Assembly (NCBI RefSeq): GCF_042752395.1
Contig: NZ_JBHYXZ010000019.1
Span: 15,152 to 79,151 of the forward strand
Source of the DNA: Actinosynnema sp042752395
Lineage (GTDB): Bacteria; Actinomycetota; Actinomycetes; Mycobacteriales; Pseudonocardiaceae
Length of the DNA: 64,000 bases
Direction: 5' to 3'
A model generated the notes under the pieces. It made no database searches. It was not told the DNA's origin and saw only the letters and a list, made by a program, of their open reading frames with translations. This document shows, piece after piece, positions 34,948 to 42,823 of the stretch. The position numbers were made by a program, and so were the translations under genes. The stretch's first letter is position 1. Every line of letters starts with the position of its first letter.

Positions 34948-35609
34948 CGGTCGAGGCTGTGCTCTGGGACATGGACGGCACGCTGCTGGACTCGGAGAAG
35001 CTGTGGGACATCCCGCTCTACGAGTTCGTGGAGAAGTTGGGCGGCACGCTGTCGCTGGAGACCAGGCAGGCGATGGTCGGGTCGAGCGTGCCGCGCACGA
35101 TGGCGATGCTGTTCGCCGAGGTTGGCGAGCCGAACCCGACGCCGGAGGACGTGGCCGACGGCGCGGCGTGGATCATGCGCCGCACCGAGGAGGTGTTCCG
35201 CGCCGGGCTGCCGTGGCGGCCGGGCGCGCAGGAGGCGTTGCGCGCGGTCCGCGACTCGGGGGTGCCGATGGCCCTGGTCACCTCGACCGAGCGCCAGTTG
35301 ACCGAGGTCGCGCTGGACACCATCGGGCGGGACCTGTTCGACGTCACCGTGTGCGGCGACGAGGTGGACCGCCGCAACAAGCCGCTGCCCGACCCGTACC
35401 TGAAGGCCGCGCGCCTGCTCGGCGCGAACCCGACGCGCTGCGTCGCGATCGAGGACTCGCCGACCGGCGTGGCCTCCGCCGCGGCCGCCGGGTGCACGGT
35501 CCTGGTGGTGCCGTGCGACGTGCCGGTGGAGCCGGGCGAGCGCCGCGTGTTCCGCGACTCCCTGGTGGGCGTCACCCTAGCGACGCTCGCCCCGCTCCTG
35601 AACGGCTGA
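34944..35609 (+). CDS. HAD-superfamily phosphatase (beta-PGM/GPP-like)
   Basis: A 221-residue haloacid dehalogenase subfamily IA hydrolase. Motif I is LWDMDGTLLDS, motif II is ALVTST, motif III is the Lys in NKPLPDPYLKAA, and motif IV is VAIEDSPTGVASA. An alpha-helical cap sits after motif I. It removes phosphate from a small metabolite, likely a sugar phosphate or phosphoglycolate-type compound. ATG 34944 overlaps the stop of the metH relic by four bases, suggesting it was the second gene of a metH operon. No residues are missing. Confidence 0.9.
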   Translation: MTVEAVLWDMDGTLLDSEKLWDIPLYEFVEKLGGTLSLETRQAMVGSSVPRTMAMLFAEVGEPNPTPEDVADGAAWIMRRTEEVFRAGLPWRPGAQEALRAVRDSGVPMALVTSTERQLTEVALDTIGRDLFDVTVCGDEVDRRNKPLPDPYLKAARLLGANPTRCVAIEDSPTGVASAAAAGCTVLVVPCDVPVEPGERRVFRDSLVGVTLATLAPLLNG

Positions 35610-35658
35610 GACCCCGGCCCGACCGCAGCCGACCCGGCCACAGCCGACCCGACCGCCG

Positions 35659-36396
35659 CTAGACCGCCGACACCGGCCGAACCCGCCGCACGGCCGGGTC
35701 GACCAGCAGCCCGAACACCACCCCGAGCCCCAGCCACAACGTGGCCGTCTCGGCGAGCGACGCGAGCCGGAACTCCCACAGCACGGCACCCGGCACGTCG
35801 GCCGGCACCGCGTCCGGCGTGCCCGGGAACGCCACCAGCAGCACGACCACGGCCGCGACCACCGCCAACGCCACCACCGTGCCGCGAACCGGCGGGCTCA
35901 ACCGGTGAAGCCGTGACGCGAGCCGGCTCGCCCCGGCCGCGACCAGCAGCCCGGCCGCGATCAACCCCAGGTAGAGCACGGTGCGGTACTCCACCGTGTC
36001 GGCGTCGCCGACACCGGGCGGGTTGGCCGGGTACTTCACCGCGGGCAGCACCGCGGCCGCGCCGAACGCCGCCGCGGACAGCGTCACCGCCCGCACGAAC
36101 GGCGTCCGGCCCGCGAACCACCGCCGCGACCCCGCGTACGCCGTGGCGAACAACGCCCCGACCGCGACGCCGACGAGCACCGCGGCCAGCACGCCGCCGA
36201 CGACCTGCGTGCCCCGGCTGAACACCTCGCCGTGCCCGTGCCCGCCCGACGCCGCGGGCCGCGCCTCCTCGACGGCCAGCGCCGCCCGGATCGGCGCCTC
36301 GACCACGAGCACGCCGACCAGGCCCGCGAGCAGCCCGGACACCGCGCCCGCGCCCACACCGCGGGCCAACAACCCCTGGTAGGTGGGTGTCCTCAC
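35659..36396 (-). CDS. cbtA: Cobalt transporter subunit CbtA
   Basis: A 245-residue membrane protein with about six hydrophobic segments, of the CbtA family predicted to import cobalt for cobalamin synthesis. It starts at GTG 36396 (VRTPTYQGLLARGVGAGAVSG). A His/Gly-rich loop GGHGHGEVFSRG between helices 1 and 2 could bind metal. It lies eight bases downstream of cbtB, and both are behind a cobalamin riboswitch, so low cobalamin should switch them on. The start codon follows closely on the cbtB stop, consistent with an operon. Confidence 0.9.
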   Translation of the reverse strand: MRTPTYQGLLARGVGAGAVSGLLAGLVGVLVVEAPIRAALAVEEARPAASGGHGHGEVFSRGTQVVGGVLAAVLVGVAVGALFATAYAGSRRWFAGRTPFVRAVTLSAAAFGAAAVLPAVKYPANPPGVGDADTVEYRTVLYLGLIAAGLLVAAGASRLASRLHRLSPPVRGTVVALAVVAAVVVLLVAFPGTPDAVPADVPGAVLWEFRLASLAETATLWLGLGVVFGLLVDPAVRRVRPVSAV

Positions 36397-36404
36397 GCCG
36401 GCGC

Positions 36405-36590
36405 CTAGTGGCACGGGACGCCGAGCGCGTGCCGGCCGTCGTGGAAGAACTCGTGCACGGTCTCGGCGGCGTGGCCGAGCGCGATGCCGTTCTCCTGCAG
36501 CACCAGCCAGGTCACGGCCAGCGCGACCAGCGCGACGGCGTAGGCCCATTTGGGGACCGGTGGGGAGAGGGGGTGCGCGGGGCTCGTCAT
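36405..36590 (-). CDS. cbtB: Cobalt transporter subunit CbtB
   Basis: A 61-residue protein with one membrane helix (WAYAVALVALAVTWLVL) and a His-rich C-terminus HEFFHDGRHALGVPCH, the CbtB signature, which probably binds cobalt at the outer face. ATG 36590 is chosen over ATG 36605 because GGAGGAGG stands five bases upstream. It is the first gene after the cobalamin riboswitch and partners CbtA. Confidence 0.92.
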   Translation of the reverse strand: MTSPAHPLSPPVPKWAYAVALVALAVTWLVLQENGIALGHAAETVHEFFHDGRHALGVPCH

Positions 36591-36617
36591 GACGGCCTCC
36601 TCCATACCTCGTGGAAG

Positions 36618-36800
36618 GTCAACAACAACTCGTGCCGCAGCCGGTCTCCTGACTCCCGGATCGACGCCGTCCCCGCGTCTTCCCAGCCGCTGCGCGCGGC
36701 CAGTGACGTGCTCGGCGGGTTGGCTCCCCGGTCACAGTGGCGAGGACCGCGCCGGATTCCCACCGGCTTCCCGTCCACTGCGGCGCCCGAACGGTAGAGG
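36618..36800 (-). promoter_or_regulatory. Cobalamin riboswitch
   Basis: On the minus strand this leader contains, in order, GGGAAGCCGGTGGGAATCCGG (about 36751-36772, the conserved core before P4), GCCACTGTGACCGGGGAGCC (36722-36741), and the B12 box AGTCAGGAGACCGGC (about 36640-36654). These are the hallmark conserved segments of the cobalamin (AdoCbl) riboswitch in the right order and spacing. It ends about 28 bases before cbtB, near that gene's RBS, so control may be by sequestering the RBS. Ligand binding would shut off cobalt uptake. Confidence 0.93.
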
Positions 36801-36845
36801 CCGATCACCGGCGGGCACAACCGACCAGACGAGTTGTCGTGCGCG

Positions 36846-37505
36846 TCATCCCCGCCGCGGCGGCAACGGGCAGTCGCCGCACGTGCCGCCGCCGTCGAGC
36901 CGGTAGTACAGGCAGCAGCTCCGCCGCCGGAACGCGATCTCGCCGGGGAACGGGATGAAGTCGCCGGTGCCCTTGAGCGGCGGTTCGGCGAACAGCTCGT
37001 CGGCCAACGCCGCGCAGTCGACGCCGCCGCGGTGCACCGTGCGCAACGCGCCCGCCGCGGACGACCCCGCGTTGCCCCACAGCAGACCGCGGGCCACCCG
37101 GGTGGTCGCGTGCAGCGCCTCCACCACGGGCCCCAGCGACTCGGCGAGGCCGACGCCGGGCAGCGGGTCCTTCAGCCGGACCTGGAGCCCGTCCGGGCCG
37201 TAACGCCACCACAGGTTCGCGGGTCGGACGTCCGGCGCGACACCGCCGACCGCGCGGGCGGCCACGACCGGGCTGAGCAGCCGCGCCGTGTAGCCGAGGA
37301 AGAACAGCGACCCGGCGACCCGCCGCTCCCCGGTGCGGTAGCGGGCGGCGATCCGGTCGAGGGCGTCGGGCAGGGCGGGGCCGCGGTCCGCCAGCGCCTC
37401 GCCGTCGTGCCAGCCGTCGTCGGGCCGGCCGACGTCGAGGGCGAAGAACGGGCTGAGGCCGCGGACCTGCCGCAGGGTGGCCAGGACTCGGGCGAACTCG
37501 GACAC
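36846..37505 (-). CDS. FhuF-like ferric siderophore reductase
   Basis: A 219-residue cytoplasmic protein. The C-terminus FRRRSCCLYYRLDGGGTCGDC carries the CC-x10-C-x2-C motif that binds the unusual [2Fe-2S] cluster of FhuF. It should reduce Fe(III) released from imported siderophores. It starts at GTG 37505 (VSEFARVLATLRQVRGLSPF). The upstream body contains LFFLGYTARLLSPV and ANLWWRYGPDGLQVRL, as in other actinobacterial members. It lies directly upstream of the cobalamin riboswitch on the same strand, but is a separate transcription unit by layout. Confidence 0.88.
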   Translation of the reverse strand: MSEFARVLATLRQVRGLSPFFALDVGRPDDGWHDGEALADRGPALPDALDRIAARYRTGERRVAGSLFFLGYTARLLSPVVAARAVGGVAPDVRPANLWWRYGPDGLQVRLKDPLPGVGLAESLGPVVEALHATTRVARGLLWGNAGSSAAGALRTVHRGGVDCAALADELFAEPPLKGTGDFIPFPGEIAFRRRSCCLYYRLDGGGTCGDCPLPPRRG

Positions 37506-37569
37506 GCGCCCCAGTCTGCCGCCACCGCGCCACCTGCGTCCGCAAGCCCCCGTCCGCCGCCCTCGTCCG

Positions 37570-38745
37570 TCAGGGGATGTAGAACGTCATCAGGTCGCCC
37601 CGCACCGGCGGGAACAGCGCGTGCATCAGCTCGGCGTTCGGCCCCGGGTACACATCCGGCTCCCGCGCCGTCAGGCCGCGCAGACCGTGCGGACCGAACA
37701 GCAGCGACGCCAACCGGTCCGGCGCCACCCCCGCGCCGCCCGCCGCGCCCGGCGCCTGCATCCGACCGCCCGGCACGACCGGCCCGACCTCGCCCGCCCG
37801 GAACGGCAGCCGCACGTGCGAGCCGTAGAACGAGACGATCGCCTCACCCTCCCGGTCCGCGAAACCTCCCCGCGCCAACCGCCGCCCGAACACCGGCCGC
37901 AGGTGCTCCAGCAACGCGACCGGGTCACCGATCCGCACGTAGTACGAGTTGGCCTCCTCCGGCGGCGGCCCGAGGAACGGCGCCAGCGCCGCGCCCGCCA
38001 CCGACCACGGCCGGTCGGTCATCTCGGTGGCCCCCGTCGCGGCGAGCAGCGCGTGCGCCGCCGCCTCGTCCACGGCGGCCACCTCGCACAGCCGCACGCC
38101 CTCCTCCGGCGGCGTGGTGCGGCCGGTCGCGACCGGCACGCCGTCCCGCTCCACCAGCCACTGCGCGCTGCCGTCGCGGGCCACCAGCCACCGCCACAGC
38201 GCGGGGGAGTGCGGCATCCGCAGGTCGGCCCGCGCCTGCTCGGCGTCCTGGAGGCGCGCCATCGCCGGGATGTCGGCCACGGTCGCCTCGCGCACCACGT
38301 GCCCGCCGACGTCGGGGCGTCGCACGACCGGCCGGGTGGCCGGGATCGGGATGGCGTAGGTGTAGCCGAACCGCCGGTAGAAGTAGGGGATGCCGAGCAT
38401 CACGTGCACCAGGTGACCGCGCGCGGCCGAGCGCTCGTGCGCCCACGCCATCAGCGCCCGCACCAGCCCCCGGCCCTCGTAGTCGCGGTGGGTGGCGACC
38501 AGCTCGACCTGCCCCGCCGGGATCTCCACGCCGTCGAGCACCAGCGTCTCGTCCAGCAGGGTCGCGGTCGACACGACCTCGTCGCCGTCCACCACGACCG
38601 CGCACGCGTCCCAGCCCGCGTCCGGGTCCTCGACCACCAGGCGGTGGTCCACGGCGTCGGCCGGCTCGCCGCGCTCGGCCAGCAGCGCGCCGATCCGGTC
38701 GAGGTCTTCGGGGCGCGCGGTCCGCAGCACCAGCCCATCGGTCAC
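37570..38745 (-). CDS. Eis-like GNAT N-acetyltransferase
   Basis: A 391-residue protein with Eis-family architecture: an N-terminal GNAT domain (acetyl-CoA site VATHRDYEGRGLVRALM), a second degenerate GNAT fold, and a C-terminal SCP2-like domain. YFYRRFGYTYAIPIPAT is a typical Eis segment. GTG 38745 gives the normal N-terminus (VTDGLVLRTARPEDLD). Eis enzymes acetylate amines including aminoglycosides at several positions; the physiological substrate here is unknown. It is divergent from another GNAT gene, with 83 bases between them. Confidence 0.86.
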   Translation of the reverse strand: MTDGLVLRTARPEDLDRIGALLAERGEPADAVDHRLVVEDPDAGWDACAVVVDGDEVVSTATLLDETLVLDGVEIPAGQVELVATHRDYEGRGLVRALMAWAHERSAARGHLVHVMLGIPYFYRRFGYTYAIPIPATRPVVRRPDVGGHVVREATVADIPAMARLQDAEQARADLRMPHSPALWRWLVARDGSAQWLVERDGVPVATGRTTPPEEGVRLCEVAAVDEAAAHALLAATGATEMTDRPWSVAGAALAPFLGPPPEEANSYYVRIGDPVALLEHLRPVFGRRLARGGFADREGEAIVSFYGSHVRLPFRAGEVGPVVPGGRMQAPGAAGGAGVAPDRLASLLFGPHGLRGLTAREPDVYPGPNAELMHALFPPVRGDLMTFYIP

Positions 38746-38828
38746 CACGCCAGTGTCGTGAGGCGACCGGAGACCGCGCCAGCGGTTTTTCGGTGGCGTC
38801 GGCGGCCACGCCACCGCACAATCCGCGC

Positions 38829-39281
38829 ATGCCCTGGCTCCCCGCTGACTTCGCCCACCCGACCCGCGTGCCGCTCGACGCCGAGCACCACCTGCGGCCC
38901 ATCCGCGAGTCCGATGTGGACATCGACTACCCGGCCGTGATGGGCTCGCGGGAGCGGCTGTGGTCGCGGTACGGCGAGAAGTGGGGCTGGCCGCCCGCCG
39001 ACATGACCCACGAGCAGGACCGGGTGGACCTCGCCCGCCACGAACGCGAGCAGGACGCGCACGAGTCGTTCAACTACGCCCTGTTCGACGCCGCCGAGAC
39101 CGCGCTGCTCGGCTGCGTCTACATCGACCCCGTGGCCGAGCACGAGCCCGCCGACGCGCGGATCTCCTGGTGGGTCGTGGACGGGCACGTGGGCACCGAC
39201 CTGGAACGTGCGCTCGACGCGTTCGTGCCGAAGTGGATCGCGGAGGTGTGGCCCTTCACCAGTCCCGAGTACGGGATCTAG
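38829..39281 (+). CDS. GNAT-fold N-acetyltransferase family protein
   Basis: A 150-residue protein whose N-terminal part HHLRPIRESDVDIDYPAVMG and central ALLGCVYIDP and ARISWWVVDGHVGTDLE follow the GNAT fold, though the usual R/Q-x-x-G-x-G/A acetyl-CoA loop is not evident. It may therefore be an inactive or divergent member. ATG 38829 is the only sensible start. It is followed 10 bases later by a small membrane-protein gene. Confidence 0.7.
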   Translation: MPWLPADFAHPTRVPLDAEHHLRPIRESDVDIDYPAVMGSRERLWSRYGEKWGWPPADMTHEQDRVDLARHEREQDAHESFNYALFDAAETALLGCVYIDPVAEHEPADARISWWVVDGHVGTDLERALDAFVPKWIAEVWPFTSPEYGI

Positions 39282-39291
39282 AGTCCGTGCG

Positions 39292-39684
39292 GTGACCTCG
39301 TCGGCCAAGTGGACCATCGTCGCCGTCTGCCTCACCGTCCTCGCCGTGCTGGTGCCGTGGTCGCACTACGGCGGCATCGACGTCGAGCTGCCCCGCCTGC
39401 CGCTCTGGTGGGCCTACGTGGGCGCGGCGTCGGCGATGCACGCGACCGCGATGGCGCCGCCGCGTGCCGCGCTGCCGGTGGCGGCGGCGTTCGCCGTGGT
39501 CGCGCTGGTGGCGGCGGTGGTCGTCGCGACCGGCTACGACGCCTCGTCCCACATCTTCGACCACGTCATCCCGGCCGTCCGGCCGCGTCCCGGGCTGGGC
39601 GCGGTGTTCGCCGTGGCGGCGGTGGCCGCGCAGGCGGCCGGGCTGCGCGCCCGTGCCCGCGCGGCGCGGTCCGTCCCGGCCTGA
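39292..39684 (+). CDS. Small four-helix membrane protein
   Basis: A 130-residue protein with four hydrophobic segments (about residues 8-24, 38-55, 61-82 and 103-120) and a short Arg-rich C-terminus. GTG 39292 is chosen because the first helix starts just after it. No family is recognised. In mycobacteria a small membrane-protein gene (Rv2120c) also lies near hisE and the RecB-like gene, so it may be a loose counterpart, but I cannot confirm this from sequence. Confidence 0.6.
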   Translation: MTSSAKWTIVAVCLTVLAVLVPWSHYGGIDVELPRLPLWWAYVGAASAMHATAMAPPRAALPVAAAFAVVALVAAVVVATGYDASSHIFDHVIPAVRPRPGLGAVFAVAAVAAQAAGLRARARAARSVPA

Positions 39685-39735
39685 CCGGGGTCCTGGCTGC
39701 CTGCGGCCGTTCGGGGGATGGGAGGATCAGACCCC

Positions 39736-39999
39736 GTGAAGACCTTCGACGAGCTGTTCGCCGAGCTGAGCGAACGCGCACGCACCCGCCCTGAGGGCTC
39801 CGCCACCGCCGCGGCTCTGGAGGCCGGGGTGCATGCGCAGGGCAAGAAGGTGCTGGAGGAGGCCGGCGAGGTCTGGATCGCCGCGGAGCACGAGTCCGAC
39901 GAACGCCTGGCCGAAGAGGTCTCCCAACTGCTGTACCGCGTGCAGGTGCTGATGCTCGGCCGCGGCCTGACCCTCGAAGACGTCTACAAGCACCTGTGA
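39736..39999 (+). CDS. hisE: Phosphoribosyl-ATP pyrophosphohydrolase HisE
   Basis: An 87-residue MazG-like enzyme catalysing the second step of histidine biosynthesis, hydrolysis of phosphoribosyl-ATP to phosphoribosyl-AMP. Motifs are TFDELFAELSERA, GKKVLEEAGEVWIAAEHE (the Mg-binding E-x-x-E helix) and LAEEVSQLLYRVQVLM. GTG 39736 follows a GGGAGGA-type RBS. In most actinobacteria hisG follows directly; here hisG is replaced by an antibiotic-biosynthesis-monooxygenase-like gene that overlaps the hisE stop by four bases. Confidence 0.95.
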   Translation: MKTFDELFAELSERARTRPEGSATAAALEAGVHAQGKKVLEEAGEVWIAAEHESDERLAEEVSQLLYRVQVLMLGRGLTLEDVYKHL

Positions 40000-40283
40000 T
40001 CCTGGAAGTCGCCGCGCTCGACGTCCGCCCCGGGCTGGAGGCGGACTTCGAGCGGGCGTTCGCCGAGGCGCGCGGGCTCGTGGCGCGCTCGCCCGGGTTC
40101 GTCTCGCTCGACCTGCGGCGCTCGGTCGAACGACCGTCCCGGTACCTGCTGCTGGTGGGGTGGGAACGGCTGGAGGACCACACGGTCGGCTTCCGGCAGG
40201 GACCGCTGTACCCGCGCTGGAAGGCGTTGCTGCACCACTTCTACGACCCGTTCCCGACCGTCGAGCACTACCGCGAGCCCTGA
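39996..40283 (+). CDS. ABM-domain (antibiotic biosynthesis monooxygenase-like) protein
   Basis: A 95-residue ferredoxin-like alpha/beta protein of the ABM superfamily. The body EVAALDVRPGLEADFERAF and SPGFVSLDLRRSVERPSRYLLLVGW matches the family; the C-terminal YPRWKALLHHFYDPFPTVEHY is also characteristic. Members act as cofactor-free monooxygenases, haem-degrading enzymes or dimeric binding proteins. GTG 39996 overlaps the hisE stop, so it is coupled to hisE. Its 3' end overlaps by 16 bases the convergent phosphoribosyltransferase gene. Confidence 0.85.
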   Translation: MILEVAALDVRPGLEADFERAFAEARGLVARSPGFVSLDLRRSVERPSRYLLLVGWERLEDHTVGFRQGPLYPRWKALLHHFYDPFPTVEHYREP

Positions 40284-40900
40284 CCGCCCAGCAGCGCGAC
40301 CACCTGGTCGTCGGTGACCTGGTCGAACCGCTCGTAGAACCGGCCGACCGCGCGGAAGTCGGCCCGCGCGTGCGGGCACACGACCAGGTCGGCGTCCTCG
40401 GCCAGGGCGCGCACCGCGTCCGCCGCGCCCACCGGCACCGCCAGCACCAGGCGGCCGGGCCGCTGCCCGCGGGCTTCCCGCAGGGCGGCGCGGGCGGTGA
40501 CGCCGGTGGCCAGCCCGTCGTCCACCACCAGCACGTCCCGGCCCTCCAGCCGCACCGGCCCGTCGCGGTACCGCGCGAGCCGCCGCCGGGCCTCCTGCCG
40601 TTCGGCCGCGCACGTCTCGGCCAGGTCGTCGGCGGTGAGGCGGAGCAGGCGCAGCGCGTCCTCGTCGAAGATCGGCGCGCCGTCGGCGGTGACCGCGCCG
40701 ACGCCGTACTCGGGGTGGCCGGTCGCGCCGATCTTGCGGGCCACGGCCACGCCCAGCTCGCCGCCCAGCGCCGAGGCCACCTCGACCGCCACCGGCACGC
40801 CGCCGCGGGCCAGGCCGAGCACCAGGGGGTCGGTCCACGTCCGGTCGGCCAGCGCGCGGGCGAGCACCCGGCCGGCGTCGGAGCGGTCCGCGAACCTCAC
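40268..40900 (-). CDS. Phosphoribosyltransferase-domain protein
   Basis: A 210-residue type I PRTase-fold protein. The PRPP loop VLVVDDGLATGVTARAALRE is intact and the N-terminal loop has LVLGLARGGVPVAVEVASAL. The hood region is short. Such proteins are often annotated as putative phosphoribosyltransferases and occur beside dienelactone-hydrolase-like or stress genes; the base recognised is unknown. It starts at GTG 40900. It is separated from the thioesterase gene by 43 bases on the same strand. Confidence 0.85.
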   Translation of the reverse strand: MRFADRSDAGRVLARALADRTWTDPLVLGLARGGVPVAVEVASALGGELGVAVARKIGATGHPEYGVGAVTADGAPIFDEDALRLLRLTADDLAETCAAERQEARRRLARYRDGPVRLEGRDVLVVDDGLATGVTARAALREARGQRPGRLVLAVPVGAADAVRALAEDADLVVCPHARADFRAVGRFYERFDQVTDDQVVALLGGQGSR

Positions 40901-40943
40901 ACCCCCATGGTGCGCGCGTCGCGGGCGGCCGGCGACCGCCGGG

Positions 40944-41717
40944 CTAGCGCTCCCGCACGAACAGCGACTGCGCGCCGCGCCCCACCTCGCCGCGCTCGTC
41001 GTGCAGCACGCTGCTCGCCACGCCGACGCCGGACGGTCCGATCACGGTCCGCGCGTCCAGGGCGAACCACTCGCCGACCGGCTCCCGGTGCAGGTGCACG
41101 GTCAGGTCGGTGTTGATCGCGTACCAGGTGCGCAGGTCGAGCCGGCTCGACACGCCGCTCGCCGAGTCCGCCGCGGTGAACAGGCGCTGCGTCGCGCTCG
41201 GCTCCTCGCCGGCCACCACGCGCACCCGCGGCCGGGCCCACACCACCGCGTCGCCGGGCGTGAAGACCCCGCCGCGGACCGAGCGCCACTCCATCGCCCC
41301 CAGGTAGCCGCCCCGCCAGTGCTCCGGGATCGCCATCGGCCCGCACTCCGCCGGCGGGGTCGGCGGCCCCTGGTCGCCGGCCGCGACCGACGCCGTGTCG
41401 CCGACCACCATCCGCCAGGCGTGGGCCCGCAGCACCGGCCGGCCGGCGTGCGCGAGTTCCGCGGCCAGCAGCTCCACCGAACGGCCCGGCCGCAGCACCG
41501 ACGCCGTCACGGTCAGCTCCGCCACCGGCACCGGGCCCAGCACCTCGAACGCGACCCGCGACAGCGCCGTCCCGGGACGCGGCGCGCACCGCTCCAGCGC
41601 CCGCACCAGCAGCGCGGACGGCGGCCCGAGGTGCTGGCTGTCCTCGCTCCACGGCCCCGAGGTGTGCCGGGTGGAGGCGAACCGGTCGTCGGCCAGCCGC
41701 TCGTAGAACGCGTCCAT
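40944..41717 (-). CDS. Acyl-CoA thioesterase (double-hotdog, TesB-like)
   Basis: A 257-residue double-hotdog thioesterase. The first half includes QHLGPPSALLVRALERCAP, typical of the TesB-like thioesterase family in actinobacteria; the second half includes the DLRTWYAINTDLTVHLHREP stretch with Asp and Thr at the usual active-site position. It probably cleaves acyl-CoA thioesters. ATG 41717 is used. It lies 13 bases downstream of the RecB-like nuclease stop on the same strand, so the two may share a transcript. Confidence 0.85.
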   Translation of the reverse strand: MDAFYERLADDRFASTRHTSGPWSEDSQHLGPPSALLVRALERCAPRPGTALSRVAFEVLGPVPVAELTVTASVLRPGRSVELLAAELAHAGRPVLRAHAWRMVVGDTASVAAGDQGPPTPPAECGPMAIPEHWRGGYLGAMEWRSVRGGVFTPGDAVVWARPRVRVVAGEEPSATQRLFTAADSASGVSSRLDLRTWYAINTDLTVHLHREPVGEWFALDARTVIGPSGVGVASSVLHDERGEVGRGAQSLFVRER

Positions 41718-41730
41718 CGGTCGGCCCCCG

Positions 41731-42597
41731 TCAGTCGGCCCGGTCCAGCGCGGTCTCCACCCCGGCGTCCGGCTCCGGCCAACCCGGGTACGGCGGCGGC
41801 GTGCCGTCGAACGCCGGGCACAGCGCCTTGTGGTCGCAGTAGTCGCACAGCCTGCCCGGGTTCGGCCGGAAGTCGCCCGACTTCGCCGCGCGCAGGATCG
41901 CGTCCCAGATCGCCTCCAGCGTGCGCTCGAACCGGGTCAGCTCGGCCTCGTCCGGCTGGTAGGCGAGCGCCTGCCGGTCGGCCAGGTACATCAGCCGGAG
42001 CTGGCGCGGCACCACGCCCCGCAGCCGCCACAGCACCAGCGCGTAGAACTTCATCTGGAACAGCGCCTTGGCCTCGCCGACCTCGCGCGGCGCGGCGCCC
42101 GTCTTGTAGTCGACCACCCGGATCTCGCCGGTCGGCGCCACGTCCACCCGGTCGATGTACCCGCGCAGCAGCACCCCGGAGGGCAGCTCCCACTCCACCA
42201 GCAGCTCGCGCGCGTCGGCGTCGAACCGGCGCGGGTCCTCCAGCCCGAAGTAGCCGTCCAGCAGCTCCTCCGCCGAGGCGAGCCACCGCTCCTGCTCCGG
42301 GTCGCCCTCGGCGAACAGCTCGGCGAACTCGGGCCGCTCCGCCCGCACCCGCTCCCACGCCGGCCCCAGCAGCGCCCGCGCCGTCTCCGGCAGCCGCTCG
42401 GCCGCGGGCAGCCCGAACAGGTCCTCCAGCACCGCGTGCACCACCGTGCCGCGCACCTGCGCCCTCGTCGGCTTCTCCGGCAGCCGGTCGACGGCGCGGA
42501 AGCGGTAGAGCAGCGGGCACTGCTTGAAGTCGCCCGCGCGGGAGGGCGACAGCGCCGGCCTGCGGACCGGGCGCTCGGTGATCGTGGGCACTGCCAT
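41731..42597 (-). CDS. RecB-like PD-(D/E)XK nuclease with Fe-S motif
   Basis: A 288-residue nuclease of the Cas4/AddB-like RecB exonuclease group. Cys at FKQCPLLYRFRAV and the C-terminal trio CDYCDHKALC are the four ligands of a [4Fe-4S] cluster. The catalytic core has GTVVHAVLE, DRVDVAPTGEIRVVDYKTG (D...D-x-K) and QMKFYALVL. It starts at ATG 42597. It corresponds in position and size to Rv2119 in the mycobacterial proteasome neighbourhood. A role in DNA repair is likely, but the substrate is unknown; no Cas genes are nearby. Confidence 0.9.
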   Translation of the reverse strand: MAVPTITERPVRRPALSPSRAGDFKQCPLLYRFRAVDRLPEKPTRAQVRGTVVHAVLEDLFGLPAAERLPETARALLGPAWERVRAERPEFAELFAEGDPEQERWLASAEELLDGYFGLEDPRRFDADARELLVEWELPSGVLLRGYIDRVDVAPTGEIRVVDYKTGAAPREVGEAKALFQMKFYALVLWRLRGVVPRQLRLMYLADRQALAYQPDEAELTRFERTLEAIWDAILRAAKSGDFRPNPGRLCDYCDHKALCPAFDGTPPPYPGWPEPDAGVETALDRAD

Positions 42598-42823
42598 GGT
42601 CGAGAACCATAGGCCAAGCCCCCGACAAGATCGGGTTCCGGCGGGGGCGCCCGGTGCGCTCGTCGGGGTGTGCGCGGGTGTGCCGGTCGGTCTCGCCGTG
42701 CAGGTCACGGCGCCGGTGGCGGCGTCCCGGACCGCGAGCCGACGGCGGCCCGGCCGACCGGGACGCCGCGCCCGGCGCTGATCCAACACAGTGCCGATAC
42801 ACCCGGCACCCTAGGCTCGGGAC

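Noticed and set aside
42598..42823. Possible small gene between the RecB-like and site-2 protease genes
   Set aside because: The open frame there is Arg/Ala/Val-rich with no start signal; the region reads as a divergent promoter.
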